64,000 bases of DNA from Carettochelys insculpta (GCF_033958435.1 NC_134137.1:251518501-251582500), one strand, 5' to 3'; positions 11,505 to 23,480 are shown, numbered from the stretch's first letter. Notes: generated by a model from the letters alone, not told the origin. Made by a program: numbers and translations.

Positions 11505-11564
11505 AAGCTCACCTAATAAATTATTTTGCTAGTCTTTAAAGTGCTACTTGACTGCTTTTTGTTT
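11490..11564 (+). repeat. Dispersed repeat fragment, same family as 8781-8863
   Basis: Text accacaaaagctcac...ttgctagtctttaaagtgctac followed by a T-rich end. Confidence 0.55.
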
Positions 11565-11573
11565 AGACTGTAG

Positions 11574-12420
11574 AAATATTTCTTACACCTCACTTATGTT
11601 CACCACTAGATGGTAGTAACAGCATTTTATTTCCTGTTTTTGACCATTACTATTCAAGAGATAGGAGTGTGCGGTTCTGAGTGAGATGTTGACAAAAAGC
11701 CCACCAAACTTTCCTTGTCCAACACAAATCCCAAATATAGTCCTATGGTGGGAAAAAATGCTGCTTTTACCCTAACCACAGTTATATACTGCAATCACAA
11801 AAAACCCACAGAAGATAAAAGAGCCAGTGTGAGTTATAGCAAAACAGTGGGGCTCAGGTGGAGATGGAAGGGGAGAAGAGTTAACGACAATAACATAAAG
11901 CACATCGATTTTAAATATTTTAAGGTTAAAAATGAGTGGTTAATATAGTTCTCATGCACTAGCACAGTACCATTTTGTGTTTGGGGTTAAAAAAACACAT
12001 GATGGGTATGTTCAAAAATGAATACTCTTTTAACTGAATAAATAATAATAATAATAATAGTTAACGATAATGATGAATAAAGGTCTCGCTAAAGCATTTC
12101 TGTTCATTTTGGCTTTAGTAATCTTCTTCTGAAGCTCAGGCCAGATTGTCAGCTGTTGTGAGTCAGCACAGTTACATTGAAGTCAAATGACATGCGCTGA
12201 GGAACTGACCCATCAACTGCACTCCAGCTAAATCAGCTTTGTTGCCTTAGGGCTAAGTTTGTTCAAGTGACAATTTCACCACTACTCTCAGTAAAAAATC
12301 AAGAAAATAAACCTTTAGTCACATAAATTAATACCCTGCTACCACACCACCTGCCAGGGGGCGATTGATTCAGAGCCCCCTTTCTCTTAAAGAGCAGTGT
12401 AAACTCATGGCCAGAGGCAA
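11574..12420. other. No gene seen
   Basis: AT-rich unique sequence with a short (AAT)n microsatellite at about 12037-12059. No other signal. Confidence 0.5.
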
Positions 12421-12424
12421 TACG

Positions 12425-12598
12425 AACCCTCTCTGCAGGGCAGTGATGCTAGCAGCCAAAGTCAATAAAGTAAGACCCTCCTGTCAGGGCAGTGTGGTCT
12501 AACAGCTGGAGTCTACACAGCAAAGACCCTTCTCACAGGCCAATGTAGCCTGGGGGCCAAAGTCTGTGGACCAAGACCCTTCTTTCAGGGCAGACCCC
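12425..12598. repeat. 51-bp tandem repeat, about 3.4 units
   Basis: Units start at about 12425, 12475, 12526 and 12576, each opening with accct(t/c)ct and containing cagggcag, then agc(c/t)aaagtc or gctggagtc, and ending in (c)aaag. The spacing is 50-51 bp. Identity between units is moderate. It may belong to a retroviral LTR or a local satellite seed; no other landmark decides this. Confidence 0.7.
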
Positions 12599-12599
12599 C

Positions 12600-13355
12600 A
12601 TACGTTGGGGGTTGGGAAAGGAGTTGGGAGACGTGGGCCCCCTATGCTCCACCAGGTCACAGCCCAGGGCCCTGCCAGTGGTGGGGGTGGCCCACTACTG
12701 ACTTGATGGGGGCTCCAACTGAAACACACCAAATTACCAGGGAATGTTCCCTTCCCCGGGTTGCTTCCTGTCTGCCTTCCCAGTCATCCTTTGTGATGTC
12801 CCTTACTGGCATGGGGATTCACCAGTCATCCTTGGCTGACTAGCCTCTGTGGTGTGGTCTGCAGGCAGATCCCTCTCTGGAGTCCCACAGGCACCTCCTT
12901 CCCTGGCAATGGCCAGCCCTGACTGACCAGCTCCACAGGCCTTCATAGCAAGGGTGAACAAATTTCTTACTTCAGGTCCCACTTTTTCATTACTGCAATG
13001 AGCAACTCCCACTTGTCTAATGTGATCTAAAAAAATGGAAATTTCAGTTATGGTCATATGAAAAAAAGCCTTTCCATGTATGGAAGAAAATAAATCTGTA
13101 GAATGTAAAAACTTTATTAATCAGTATATAAATGTGAACACACATATGTAAAAACAGATGAACCTGAGACCAAGCTGCTGATTGTACTGTGCCTCCCTTA
13201 TGAAATTTCATGTCCCGCCCCCACTTTGTGCACCCCTACCTACAGCTGGGAACATGACCAGCAAGGCTGTAGGGATGGTGCCTCCTTGGCCAGGTGAGCT
13301 AAATTAGCCTGCTCTGACTCAATGCAGGGTTGATACAGCCCATCACACTACCCAA
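12600..13355. other. No gene seen
   Basis: GC-moderate sequence rich in cctt/ggga words. It contains a short repeated phrase ccagtcatcctt at about 12780 and 12811. No recognised coding capacity. Confidence 0.4.
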
Positions 13356-15008
13356 ATGTATACTTTGAGACTCTCTGCAATCCTACCAAATCCCTTGGCA
13401 TGTCCAGAATACAAACAACCATACGGGCCAAAGCAGACTCCTGTAAATCACATTCAAATGCACAACAAATCTGAGGAACTCACTCAGATTGAAGTGACAT
13501 TAGAGGAGGTTTTGGAATTAATTGATAAGCTGAATAGTAACAAGTCTCCAGGACCAGATGGCATTCACCCAAGGGTTCTGAAAGAACTCAAATGTGAAAT
13601 TGCGGAGTTATTAACAGTGGTTTGTAACCTATCCTTTAAATCCACTTTGGTACCAAATGACTGGAAGACGGCCAATATAACACCAATATTTAAAAAAGGC
13701 TCTAGAGGAGATCCTGGCAATTATAGACCGATAAGTTTAACATCAGTACCAGGTAAATTAGTAGAAACACTAGTAAAGAGTAAAATTGCAAGGCACATAG
13801 AAGAGCACGAATTGTTGGGCAAAAGTCAGCATGGTTTCTGCAGAGGGAAGTCGTGTCTGTCTAATCTATTAGAATTCTTTGAAGGGGTTAATAAACATGC
13901 GGACAAGGGGCACCCAGTGGACATAATATACCTAGATTTCCAGAAAGCCTTTGACACGGTCCCACACCAAAGGCTTTTATGTAAATTAGGTGGTCATGGG
14001 ATAGGAGGAAAGGTCCTTTCATGGATCGGGAATTGGTTAAAAGACAGAAAACAAAGGGTTGGAATAAATGGTAAATTTTCACAATGGAGGGGGGTAACTA
14101 GTGGTGTTCCCCAGGGCTCAGTCCTGGGACCGATCCTGTTCAACTTGTTCATCAATGATCTAGAAAATGAGGTAAGCAGTGAGGTGGCAAAGTTTGCAGA
14201 TGACACCAAGTTGTTCAGGACAGTCAAAAGCAAAAGGGATTGTGAAGAACTACAAAAAGATCTCAGCAAACTGAGTGATTGGGCAGCAAAATGGCAAATG
14301 AAATTTAATGTGGGTAAGTGTAAGGTAATGCATGTTGGAAAAAATAACCCAAATTACACGTACTACATGATGGGGTCAAATTTAGCTACGACAGATCAGG
14401 AAAGGGATCTTGGAGTTATAGTGGATAGTTCTCTGAAGACATCCACGCAGTGTGCAGCGGCAGTTAGTAAGGCAAATAGGATGTTAGGAATTATTAAAAA
14501 AGGGATCGATAATAAGACAAAAGATATCATACTTCCCCTATATAAAACTATGGTACGCCCACATCTCGAGTACTGCGTGCAGATGTGGTCTCCTCACCTC
14601 AAAAAAGATATATTGGCATTAGAAAAGGTTCAGAAAAGGGCGACTAAGATGATTAGGGGCTTGGAAAGGGTCCCATATGGGGAGAGGCTAGAGAGACTGG
14701 GACTTTTCAGTTTGGAAAAGAGGCGATTGAGGGGCGATATGATAGAGGTATATAAAATCATGAATGGTGTGGAGAAAGTGAATATAGAAAAATTATTTAC
14801 CTTTTCCCATAATACAAGAACTAGGGGACACCAAATGAAATTGATGGGTAGTAGGTTCAAAACTAATAAAAGGAAATTTTTCTTCACACAGCGCACAGTC
14901 AACCTGTGGAACTCCTTGCCCGAGGAGGCTGTGAAGGCCAGGACTCTCTTAGGGTTTAAAAAAGAGCTTGATAAATTTTTGCAGGTCAGGTCCATAAATG
15001 GCTATTAG
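13356..15008 (+). pseudogene. CR1 ORF2 fragment with complete RT domain
   Basis: A 550-codon open frame with all RT blocks in order: [19 protein letters not shown], then [88 protein letters not shown] (catalytic Asp pair) and the thumb and C-terminal part [14 protein letters not shown]. The N-terminal APE-type endonuclease is missing, so this copy cannot move by itself. The first methionine may belong to flanking DNA. No stop or frameshift is present over at least 500 codons, so the insertion is recent. Confidence 0.93.
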
Positions 15009-15208
15009 CCAGGGATAAAGTATGGTGCCCTAGCCTTCAGAACAAGGGCAGGAGATGGATGGCAGGAGATAAATCACTTGTCTTCTGTTCTCCTTCTCTG
15101 GGGCACCTGGCATTGGCCACCGTCGGCAGATGGGATGCTGGGCTTGATGGACCTTTGGTCTGACCCAGTATGGCCATTCTTATGTTCTTATGTTCTTATG
15201 TTCTTATG
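13356..15208 (+). mobile_element. CR1 LINE, longer copy 2 (young)
   Basis: A 5'-truncated CR1 whose 5' edge lies somewhere in 13356-13480. It ends in at least four TTCTTATG octamers at 15177-15208. The 3' UTR contains gggcttgatggacctttggtctgacccagtatggcc, a signature I associate with turtle CR1. The last 1.05 kb is nearly identical to 3730-4797. Confidence 0.92.
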
Positions 15209-16402
15209 TAACACTCTGATTATGGTGAAGTTAACATACACAGCTGAGTCATCAGCTGCTATAAATTAATATGACTCCATTATACTTAATGGTGTGTTGA
15301 ATGGTACAATATATAACATAGGAACTGACCAAATTTGAAGCTGAAAATCATGTCATGGAAATCTGGTCTCCCCTATAAAATATGGTCTCTGATCATCCGG
15401 CTCAGAAGGCAAAGTGGAGAGCGGTGAGTAACATGCTCACATCTCCACTCCTGCCAGCAAGGGGAGTTTGAGAAAGACATTGGAGAAATCATGTATTTTT
15501 CAGAATTTGCTGATATCACAAATAATTGCAAAATTTTCTATTGATGCGGTGACCAAAATATGAAAACTGAGTGATTTCTAGGCAATTGAGGTGGACTCCT
15601 CTATAGAAGTCAATTGAATGGAATTTATTCTCATTGAAGGTGTAGCTCATAATTTCTATAGAAATACATGGAATGGTAAAATGTTCTGTTTTATTTTCAT
15701 ATAAAAAGTATGATAAAGCGCATTCAAATTGTGCGTTGGTGCTGGGGGAGCCTTTGGTGTGTCAGTACCTCAGGAAATATATATTTTCCCTCATGGTTTA
15801 CACTGCATAATTTTTCTTCTCATTTTAATATTGCTCTTATCACTTTTATTTACTGTGCTTTGATTTTAATCAATAAAGTCTGCTGGGGCTCATTTTGGAG
15901 GAGACACTATATAAAATCAGGGTGCATAATATTATATGGTTTCAGATGAAATACCGTTCACAGAGGAAAGTATTTTACGTGCTGCATATTTTTTTTTTAA
16001 ATAAAGGATTTTTCAGTTTGTCGTCAAAACTGTGCTGAAGCCTATACTTTTATAGCCATAGGACATATGCTTTCAGTAGGGTGTATTGTTTTAATAGGGT
16101 GTATTTTATGTTCATGTGTGAATAGTGATTGTACAGTTTTGAAATTTATCTGGTGCAGCTGGTCTGTAATTTAGACTAACTATTGGGTAAACATACACCA
16201 TGGGTTTGAAAAATGCTTATCTCCTCAAATGTTTACTCCCTGAGCATATACCTGATTCCCTGCCAATTTCCTGCAGTCTTCCTCCAGTGTAATTCCCATG
16301 AAATCAATGGCGGTGCAATAAAACTGGAGTAAAGCAGTGCCAGAGCAAATCAAGTGTGAAACATGAGCATCTGAGCACTGGTGTAAAGCTAGAATAAGGC
16401 AT
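15209..16402. other. No gene seen
   Basis: AT-rich unique sequence between two CR1 insertions. No recognised signal. Confidence 0.5.
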
Positions 16403-18935
16403 TATAGAATCATAGAATCATAGAACACTAGGACCGGAAGGGGCCTCGAGAGGCCATCGAGTCCAGTCCCCTGCCCCGATGGCAGGACCAACCACTATCT
16501 ACACCATCCCTGATAGACATCTATCTAATCTGTTCTTAAATATCTCCAGCGAGGGAGATTCCACAACCTCCCTTGGCAACTTATTCCAGTACTTGATCAC
16601 CCTGACAGTTAGGAACTTTTTCCTAATGTCCAACCTAAACTTCCCTTGCTGCAGCTTAAGTCCATTGCCTCTTGTTCTCTCCTCAGAGGCCAAGAAGAAC
16701 AAGTTTTCTCCCTCCTCCTTATGACACCCTTTAAGATATCTGAAAACCGCTATCATGTCTCCCCCCTCAATCTTCTTTTTTCCAAGCTAAACAAGCCCAA
16801 TTCTTCCAGCCTTTCTTCATAAGTCATGTTCTCCAGACCTTTTATCATTCTAGTTGCTCTTCTCTAATTTCTCCACTTCTTTCTTGAATTGGGGTGCCCA
16901 GAACTGGACACAATATTCCAGATGAGGCCTAACCAGCGCAGAATAGAGCGGCAGAATGATTTCTCGTGTCTTGCTCACAACACACCTGCTAATGCATCCC
17001 AGAATCATGTTTGCTTTTTTTGCAACAGCATCACACTGTTGACTCATATTTAACTTGTGATCTGCTAGAACCCCTAGATCCCTTTCTGCTGTACTCCTTC
17101 CTAGACAGTCTTTTCCCATTCTGTATGTGTGAAACAGATTATTCCTTCCTAAGTGCAGCACCTTACATTTATCTTTATTAAACTTCATCCTGTTTACTTC
17201 AGACCATTTCTCCAATTTATCTAGATCATTCTGAATTATGACCCTATCCTCCAAGGTAGTTGCAACCCCTCCCAGCTTGGTATCATCTGCAAACTTAATA
17301 AGCGTACTTTCTATGCCAATATCCAAATCATTAATGAAGATATTGAACAGAACTGGTCCCAAAACAGACCCCTGCGGAACCCCACTTGTTATGCTTTTCC
17401 AGCAGGATTGAGCACCATTAACAACTACTCTCTGGGTACGATTAGCCAGCCAGTTATGCACCCACCTTATTGCAGCCCCATTTAAGTTGGACTTGCCTAG
17501 TTTGTCGATAAGAATATTATGCGAGACCGTATCAAATGCTTTACTAAAGTCTAGGTATACCACATCCACTGCTTCTCCTTTATCTACGAGTCTCGTTATC
17601 GTGTCAAAAAAAGCTATCAGGTTGGTTTGACATGATTTGTTTTTTACAAAACCATGCTGGCTGTTCCCTATCACTTTACTACCTTCCAAGTGCTTGCAGA
17701 AGACTTCCTTAACTACCTGCTCCATTACCTTTCCTGGCACAGAAGTTAAGCTGACTGGCCTGTAATTTCCTGGGTTGTTCTTATTCCCCTTTTTGTAGAT
17801 GGGCACTATATTTGCCCTCTTCCAGTCTTCTGGAATCTCTCCTGTCTCCCATGACTTTCCAAAATGAGAGCTAACGGCTCAGCTACCTCTTCTATCAGCT
17901 CCTTGAGGATTCTAGGATGCATTTCATCAGGCCCTGGTGACTTGCAGACATCTAATTTTTCCAAATGGTTTTTAACTTGTTCTTTTTTTATTTCAAAACC
18001 TAACTCTATCCCTTTTCCACCAGCATTCACTATGTCAGGCATTCCTTCAGACTTCTCTGTGAAGACCGAAACAAAGAAGTCATTAAGCATCTCTGCCATT
18101 TCCAAGTTCCCCGTTACTGTTTCTCCTTCCTCACTGAGCAATGGCCCTACCCTGTCCTTGGTCTTCCTCTTGTTTCTAATATATTTGTAAAAGGCCTTCT
18201 TGTTACCCTTTATGCCTGTAGCTAGTTGGAGCTCATTTTGTGCCTTAGCCTTTCTGATTTTACTCCTGCATTCCTGTGTTATTTGCCTATGTTCATTCTT
18301 TGTAATTTGTCCTAGTTTCCATTTTTTATAGGATTCCTTTTTTAGTTTGAGATCATGCAGGATCTCCTTGTTAAGCCAAGGCAGTCTTTGCCCATATTTA
18401 CTATCTTTCCTACATAGGGGAATATCTTGTTTTGGGGCCCTTAATAATGTCTCTTTGAAAAACTGCCAACTCTCCTCAGTTGTTTTTCCCCTCAGTTTTA
18501 ACTCCCATGGGATCTTACCTACCAGCTCTCTGAGCTTACCAAAATCTGCCTTCCTGAAATCCATCATCTCTATTTTGCTATTTTCCATCCTACCAGTCCT
18601 TAGAATTGTGAATTCTATGATTTCATGATCACTTTCACCCAAGCAGCCTCCCACATTCAAATTCTCGACCAAGTCCTCCTTATTTGTTAAAATCAAATCC
18701 AGAACAGTTTCTCCCCTGGTGGCTTTTTCAACTTTTTGGAATAAAAAATTGTCTCCAATGCAGTCTAAGAACTTATTGGATAGTCTGTGCCCCGCTGTAT
18801 TAGTGTCCCAGCATATATCTGGATAGTTAAAGTCCCCCATCACCACCAAATCCTGGGCTCTGGATGATTTTGTTAGTTGTTTACAAAAAGCATCATCCAC
18901 CTCATCCTCACCTCTTCATTGATGAATCAGGTCCT
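16403..18935 (-). mobile_element. CR1 LINE, second subfamily, minus strand
   Basis: The 3' end lies at about 16403-16425 with ATTCTATG octamers (seen here as catagaat). The 5' truncation is near 18910-18935. The 3' UTR reads ggcaggggactggactcgat...ccttccggtcctag, the classical CR1 tail. It differs in tail octamer and protein from the two young copies and carries several frameshifts, so it is older. Confidence 0.9.
16850..18900 (-). pseudogene. CR1 ORF2: partial endonuclease, linker and RT, frameshifted
   Basis: 18900-17806 encodes the C-terminal half of the APE endonuclease ([37 protein letters not shown] with the catalytic SDH) and the linker to [21 protein letters not shown] 1-base shift near 17806-17860 moves the frame. 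17806-16850 carries the RT domain ([82 protein letters not shown]). Another shift at about 16850 separates the end of the protein, which continues in frame at 16756-16499 (SEERTRGNGLKLQQGKF...KYWNKLPREVV). The element is not functional. Confidence 0.9.
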
Positions 18936-19449
18936 GGATTTTCAAAGCACCTTATTTAGTGCATTTACAAATAATACAGAGAAGGTAGGATAATTAAGGC
19001 CCACGAGTGCTTTGCCTCCCTTCCCCCCAGTTTGAAGTGGTTTCCATTATATACAGGGTTTCCAGCTTGGCTGAACAGTTCTCATCACCCCAGCTATAAA
19101 TAATTTTCTAGCACCCCTGTTAAGGCCTAGTCTATCCTTTTAATTAAGGTCAGCAGAACTACAGGGCTCATATTCATGAAAAATGCACATCCCATAGTGC
19201 CATAGCTATACTGACCTAGCTCCCGTCCCCGCATGTAGATGCAGCTATACCAATGGAAGTGTGCTGCTGTGTCTAGCTAGCTTCTGTCACTTGGGTAGGA
19301 GAAATTCCTACAGTGATGGAAAAAATCCCTTCTGTTGCTGAAGGCTGCATCTACATCATGAAGTTATGCAGGCCTGGGCCCCTATACATAGCTAGTTTAA
19401 AGCTGGGCCACTATAGTCCTTGTAGTATGGGCATGGACCAAGAATCATG
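18936..19449. other. No gene seen
   Basis: Unique-looking spacer containing mild MITE-like words (ctacatcatgaagttatg). No firm feature. Confidence 0.4.
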
Positions 19450-19985
19450 ACTTAAGGCTTGTCTACACTTTCTGGGAGATTGACGCTCAAGAAAGCAACC
19501 TCTCAGGGGTTGATTTAGCAGGTCTAGTAGGGATGCAGTAAATTGACCGTTGCTTACCCTATTGTCCATCCCCATACTGAAGAGGCTCTTGAGGAATAAG
19601 AGAAGTTGATGGAGATCTTCTCTTGTTGATACCTGCTGTGGGGACGCTGTGGTCAGTCAAACTAAGGTTATGTCTTCATTGCCTGCAAAACTGACCTGGT
19701 CAGGGTCAATCTTCTGGGGTTCAATTTTGTGCAGGTAGTGGGGATGCATGAACTTGAACTATCAGGGGTCAACAGCCAATCAGTGAGGACGGCCAGGTAA
19801 GTGGAATGTAGACACATCAATTCCAGCTGCATAATTGCCATAGCTGCAACTGTGTGTCTACAATTGACTTTAAGGTCTAGTGTATACATGGCCTCAATTC
19901 TGTCAACTCCAGCTATGCTATTCACATAGCTGGAATTGCATAACTTAGTTTAAACTTTGCTCCCAGTGTAGACCTGCTCTAAGAA
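19450..19985. mobile_element. Two adjacent MITE remnants with 'gtctaca' ends
   Basis: The first runs from aaggcttgtctacacttt at 19453 to about 19670. The second runs from aaggttatgtcttcattg at about 19662 to agtgtagacctgctct at 19980. Short inverted ends of this type mark hAT-like MITEs in vertebrates. The superfamily is inferred, and target duplications were not resolved. Confidence 0.45.
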
Positions 19986-19989
19986 CAAC

Positions 19990-20725
19990 AGAGTAAATCA
20001 GTCACTGCTTTGCACTGAGAAACCATAATAGTTAATTTAATCCTTATTAATAAGTCCATCCTAAAGAAAGTCAAGAAACTGTGAAAAATGTGCAAGTGAT
20101 CTAGAAACTCTGGTCTCCAAGGCTGCTTTTGATCTATTGTGCAGACGTCTCTGAAACAGCCCTCACAGTTAAAACTGTTGAGAGTACTGGCTCAAATAGA
20201 AGCCTAGCCAGCCTTCTGAAGGCTGGAAATGTAACTGCACTATGCAGCCATCACAGAAAAATTGATAAGGTGCTGTACAACGTGCTGTTTTGTTATTTGG
20301 CAGCTGGCACTGAAATACTGTGTCAAATGCATTTGGAGGATGCTGCAGGAATTCAGCCCAATGTAAATATCTGCTGTAAAACATCTCCTAATAATGTCAG
20401 CGCAAACTTACTGGAAAGTCTCATTTCCTTTGCATAAACAGTCACTTCAGAAAAAAGAAAATAAAAACCAGTTTTATTAGCTGAGCAGTTTATTAAACAT
20501 TTTTCCTTGCAAAAATTTGCACCACAGCTAATAAAAAATGTGAGGACACTCGCTGAGTTTTCATCCCTGTCACCTGCAAAATACCTTTCATCTTGTCCTT
20601 GCTCAGCAACATCTGAGTTATGACAAAACAGTAGTTAATAAAGGTAACAGTTTAGGGAAGTAAATACTATCATCTCCTCAAGGTTAACAATAGATGGACT
20701 GAGGAGATGCAATATGAAGCATCTC
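19990..20725. other. No gene seen
   Basis: Unique sequence left of Harbinger element B. An open frame at 20129-20437 has no recognisable domain. Confidence 0.4.
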
Positions 20726-20728
20726 CTT

Positions 20729-20990
20729 AGCTGCGTCTACACGTGCACGCTACTTCGAAGTAGCGGCACCAACTTCGAAATAGCGCCCGTCACGTCTACA
20801 CGCGTCGGGCGCTATTTCGAAGTTAACTTCGACGTTAGGCGGCGAGACGTCGAAGCCGCTAACCTCATGAGGAGATAGGAATAGCGCCCTACTTCGACGT
20901 TCAACGTCGAAGTAGGGACAGTGTACACGATCCGCATCCCGCAACGTCGAAATTGCCGGGTCCTCCATGGCGGCCATCAGCTGGGGGGTT
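20729..20990. promoter_or_regulatory. Left subterminal region with TTCGAA/ACGTCGA motif cluster
   Basis: Within 260 bp, motifs such as cttcgaagtag, cttcgaaatag, atttcgaagtt, acttcgacgtt, cgtcgaag and caacgtcgaa recur in both orientations. Equivalent clusters occur in elements C and D and, as TTTCGATG words, at the right ends. They are plausible binding sites for the Myb-like protein or the transposase. That role is inference. Confidence 0.5.
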
Positions 20991-21036
20991 GAGAGACGCT
21001 CTCTCCAGCCCCTCAGCTCACTGGTGGCCGCATGGA

Positions 21037-21062
21037 GCGGCCCCTTAAAGGTCCCCTCCCCC
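21037..21062 (+). promoter_or_regulatory. Putative promoter motif of the Myb-like gene
   Basis: CCCCTTAAAGGTCCCCTCCC lies about 100 bp upstream of the ATG at 21151. Nearly the same string (CCCTTAAAGGGCCCCTCCC) lies upstream of the opposing transposase gene at 25411-25430 on the minus strand. Confidence 0.5.
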
Positions 21063-21150
21063 GCCCTGACTGCAGGAGGCTGAGGCAACGTGCAGGCTGC
21101 AGCCTGCACACGCGGGCAGCCTGCCGAGCCCTCAGCCCCTGAGACTGGCG

Positions 21151-23223
21151 ATGGCTGCCCAGCAGCCCCCCCAGCACCCCCAGGGGACCCCCCCCAAGGG
21201 GAGCCAGGGCAGCCAGCCGAGCCAGAAGACCTGCCAGTCTGGGAAGCGGCAGCGGGGCCCCTCCTGGACGGAGGCCGAGCTGCGGGACCTGCTGGGGCTC
21301 TGGAGCGAGGAGGAGGTGCTCCAGGTAATGGGGAGCAAGAGGCGGAATGCGGATGCGTTCGGTCGGCTGGCCGACGGCCTGGCTGCCCGGGGTCACCCTG
21401 CCCGCACTCCGGACCATGTCCGGAGTAAGGTCAAGGAGCTGCGGCAGGGTTATGCCCGGGCCCGGGATGCGGCCAGCCGATCTGGGGCCGCCCCTGTCAC
21501 TTGCCCCTTTTACAGGGAGCTCAGGGACATCCTGGGCCCCCGGCACACCTCCTCCCCTCCGGCCACCCTTGACACCTCGGCTGACAAGCCCCAGCAGGCC
21601 CTGCAGCTGGAGTCCGACCCGGAGGCAAGCCCCGCACCCCGGGGGCCCCCCCCGGAGGCCATCCCTGGGACATCGCGGCAGGAGGAGGAGGAGGAGGAGG
21701 AGGGGGGCTCCTCCTCCGCAGAATCCAGCCTGCAGATGCTCCTCCTGCCATCCCGGAGCAGCAGCAGGGCCTCCGACCCCCGGGGATCTCCGGACCGTGG
21801 GAGCGGACCCACAGGTAGGTACCCCTCTCTGGTGGACACCCCGGGGCTGGAGGGGCAGGGGTAACAGAGATGTGTCCAGGGCCCCCCACACGCTCACATG
21901 GCCGTGGCCCCAAGGACACCAGGGCCATGGCCCTCACAGCACTGCAGCCATCAGCCCCTGCCCCCCCTCACCCTGCATGACAGTGCCATGCCCCATCCCC
22001 GGGCCAGGGGGGAGCGGAACCTCGAGGGGCCCCCGGGCGGAGGGGGTGGGACACCCCGCAGCAGCAGCATGTGATGGAGTGGGGGGAGTGCCAAAGGGAG
22101 ACTCAGCCTACATATGAGCCACCCGAGCCGAGGAGCTCCCAGGGCCAAAGGAGGATCCTGGGGCTACAGCTGGCAGGTGACACCTCTGCCCTGAGCAAAC
22201 AGGGGGGAGGAGCCGAGCTGGCTTGGAATTGGGGGGCGAGGGCGGGGGCCACAGGTAGAGGCTAGGGGAAGGGAGAGCTGGAAGGCAGCCAGCCTGAGGA
22301 GGGGGAAAGCTGCATCCCAGAGGGGCCCCCCTTGGGGTCCTCTCCCCACGACGGGTTGGAAGGACTGTCTCTTCCGACAGCTGGTGCTGTCACTCCTGGG
22401 AGAAACTGGGCATCTGTGGCCTAAGAAACCTCTCCTGCTCTCAGACCCTGCAGGGTGAAGTGAGAGTCGCTCCCACCAGGGGACGGGGTGCAGGGCAGGG
22501 GGACCCCTGAACCCCATCCATCACAGCAGCATCTCCCGGGGACGGGGATGGGGAACCTGCAGCACAGGGCCGGGGGGACAAAGGCCACGGCTCGGGGCCC
22601 ACACTAACGCCTGTCTCCATTCTTCTTTCCCCCCTCCTCTGCTGTGTCCTGCACCTGCACCCGCACCATCCGAAGGACCGGAAGAGAGCGCTGGCGAGGC
22701 CTCGGTTGTCCCGGAGAGCCCTCCGGGACCCTCGCTCCAGGGCAGCCCCTCGGCCGAGGAACGACCGGCCCCGCGGAGGGCCAGACGGCGGACCCCGCGC
22801 CTGCTACCGGCGGCGGCCACGGACCCCCAGCTGCTGGCCATCCTCCGCCGGCAGCTGGAAGTGTCGGAGCAGCACCTCCGGCTGCAGGAGCAGGCGCTGG
22901 CCTGGCGCAGGGAGGCATGGGGGGCCTATATGGAGACCATCAACCGGCTGGTCGACTACCTGGCCCCCCATGCCGCGCCGGCCGAGCCACCGCCCGCCAT
23001 GCCCGCTCCTGCAGCCCCACCACCAGCTGCTCCAGCCGTCGCCGGGCCGTCCGCCATCGCCCCACCACCTCCCCGCGAGGGCCACCGCGCTGAGGGACCC
23101 CTGGAGCCACCCGAGACTCGCCGGCGCCGCTACCTTCCGGTGAAGCCCGCTCCCACCCAGCCGCGGACCAGACTGCAGGCCCGGCGGAGCTCCCGGCCGG
23201 GCACACCCACTGCTGGGCTGTAG
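21151..23223 (+). CDS. Harbinger Myb/SANT-like DNA-binding protein (two exons, intact)
   Basis: Partner protein of Harbinger transposons; in characterised systems it binds subterminal sites and helps bring the transposase to DNA in the nucleus. Exon 1 is 21151-21814 (CAG|GTAGGT donor) and exon 2 is 22676-23223. Together they give 404 codons with the stop and no internal stop. The trihelix/Myb-like domain spans roughly residues 34-106: GPSWTEAELRDLLGLW, VMGSKRRNADAFGRLADGL, TPDHVRSKVKELRQGYARAR. It is followed by CPFYRELRDILG, an acidic run (EEEEEEEGG), a Ser-rich segment and a C-terminal amphipathic region (ILRRQLEVSEQHLRLQEQAL) with a Pro/Ala-rich tail. The acceptor used in element C is mutated here (CTGCAC), and the next AG (22674-22675) restores the frame. 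The ATG is the one conserved with element C. Confidence 0.82.
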
Positions 23224-23397
23224 GGGCGAGGGGCCCGGGACGTGGCCCCCCCCCTTGTTGGACAGACTTTGGGGACTGCTTTATGTTGGTGCCCCTGTTT
23301 GCCCCGTCCCCCCCCTGTAAATAGTTCTCCCCATTCTCCTCCCTGCTTTTCTTTTTTGTTGATGGCGCACAGTTCTTTGCTTTGTTGTTGTATATTG

Positions 23398-23480
23398 TTT
23401 TATTTGTGCACATCTTGCTTTTGTTGAACGTTTGTCCCTCCTTTTTGGTTTCTGTTTCACATATTTATTTATTTACAAAA
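23398..23480 (-). terminator. Possible poly(A) signals of the transposase gene
   Basis: Minus-strand AATAAA words occur at about 23398-23403 and again in the tatttatttattt block at 23461-23474, 170-250 bp past the transposase stop codon. No signal as clear was found for the opposing gene. Confidence 0.4.

Noticed and set aside
20129..20437. 102-codon open frame
   Set aside because: No recognisable domain, no Kozak-like start, and AT-rich surroundings. Chance open frame.
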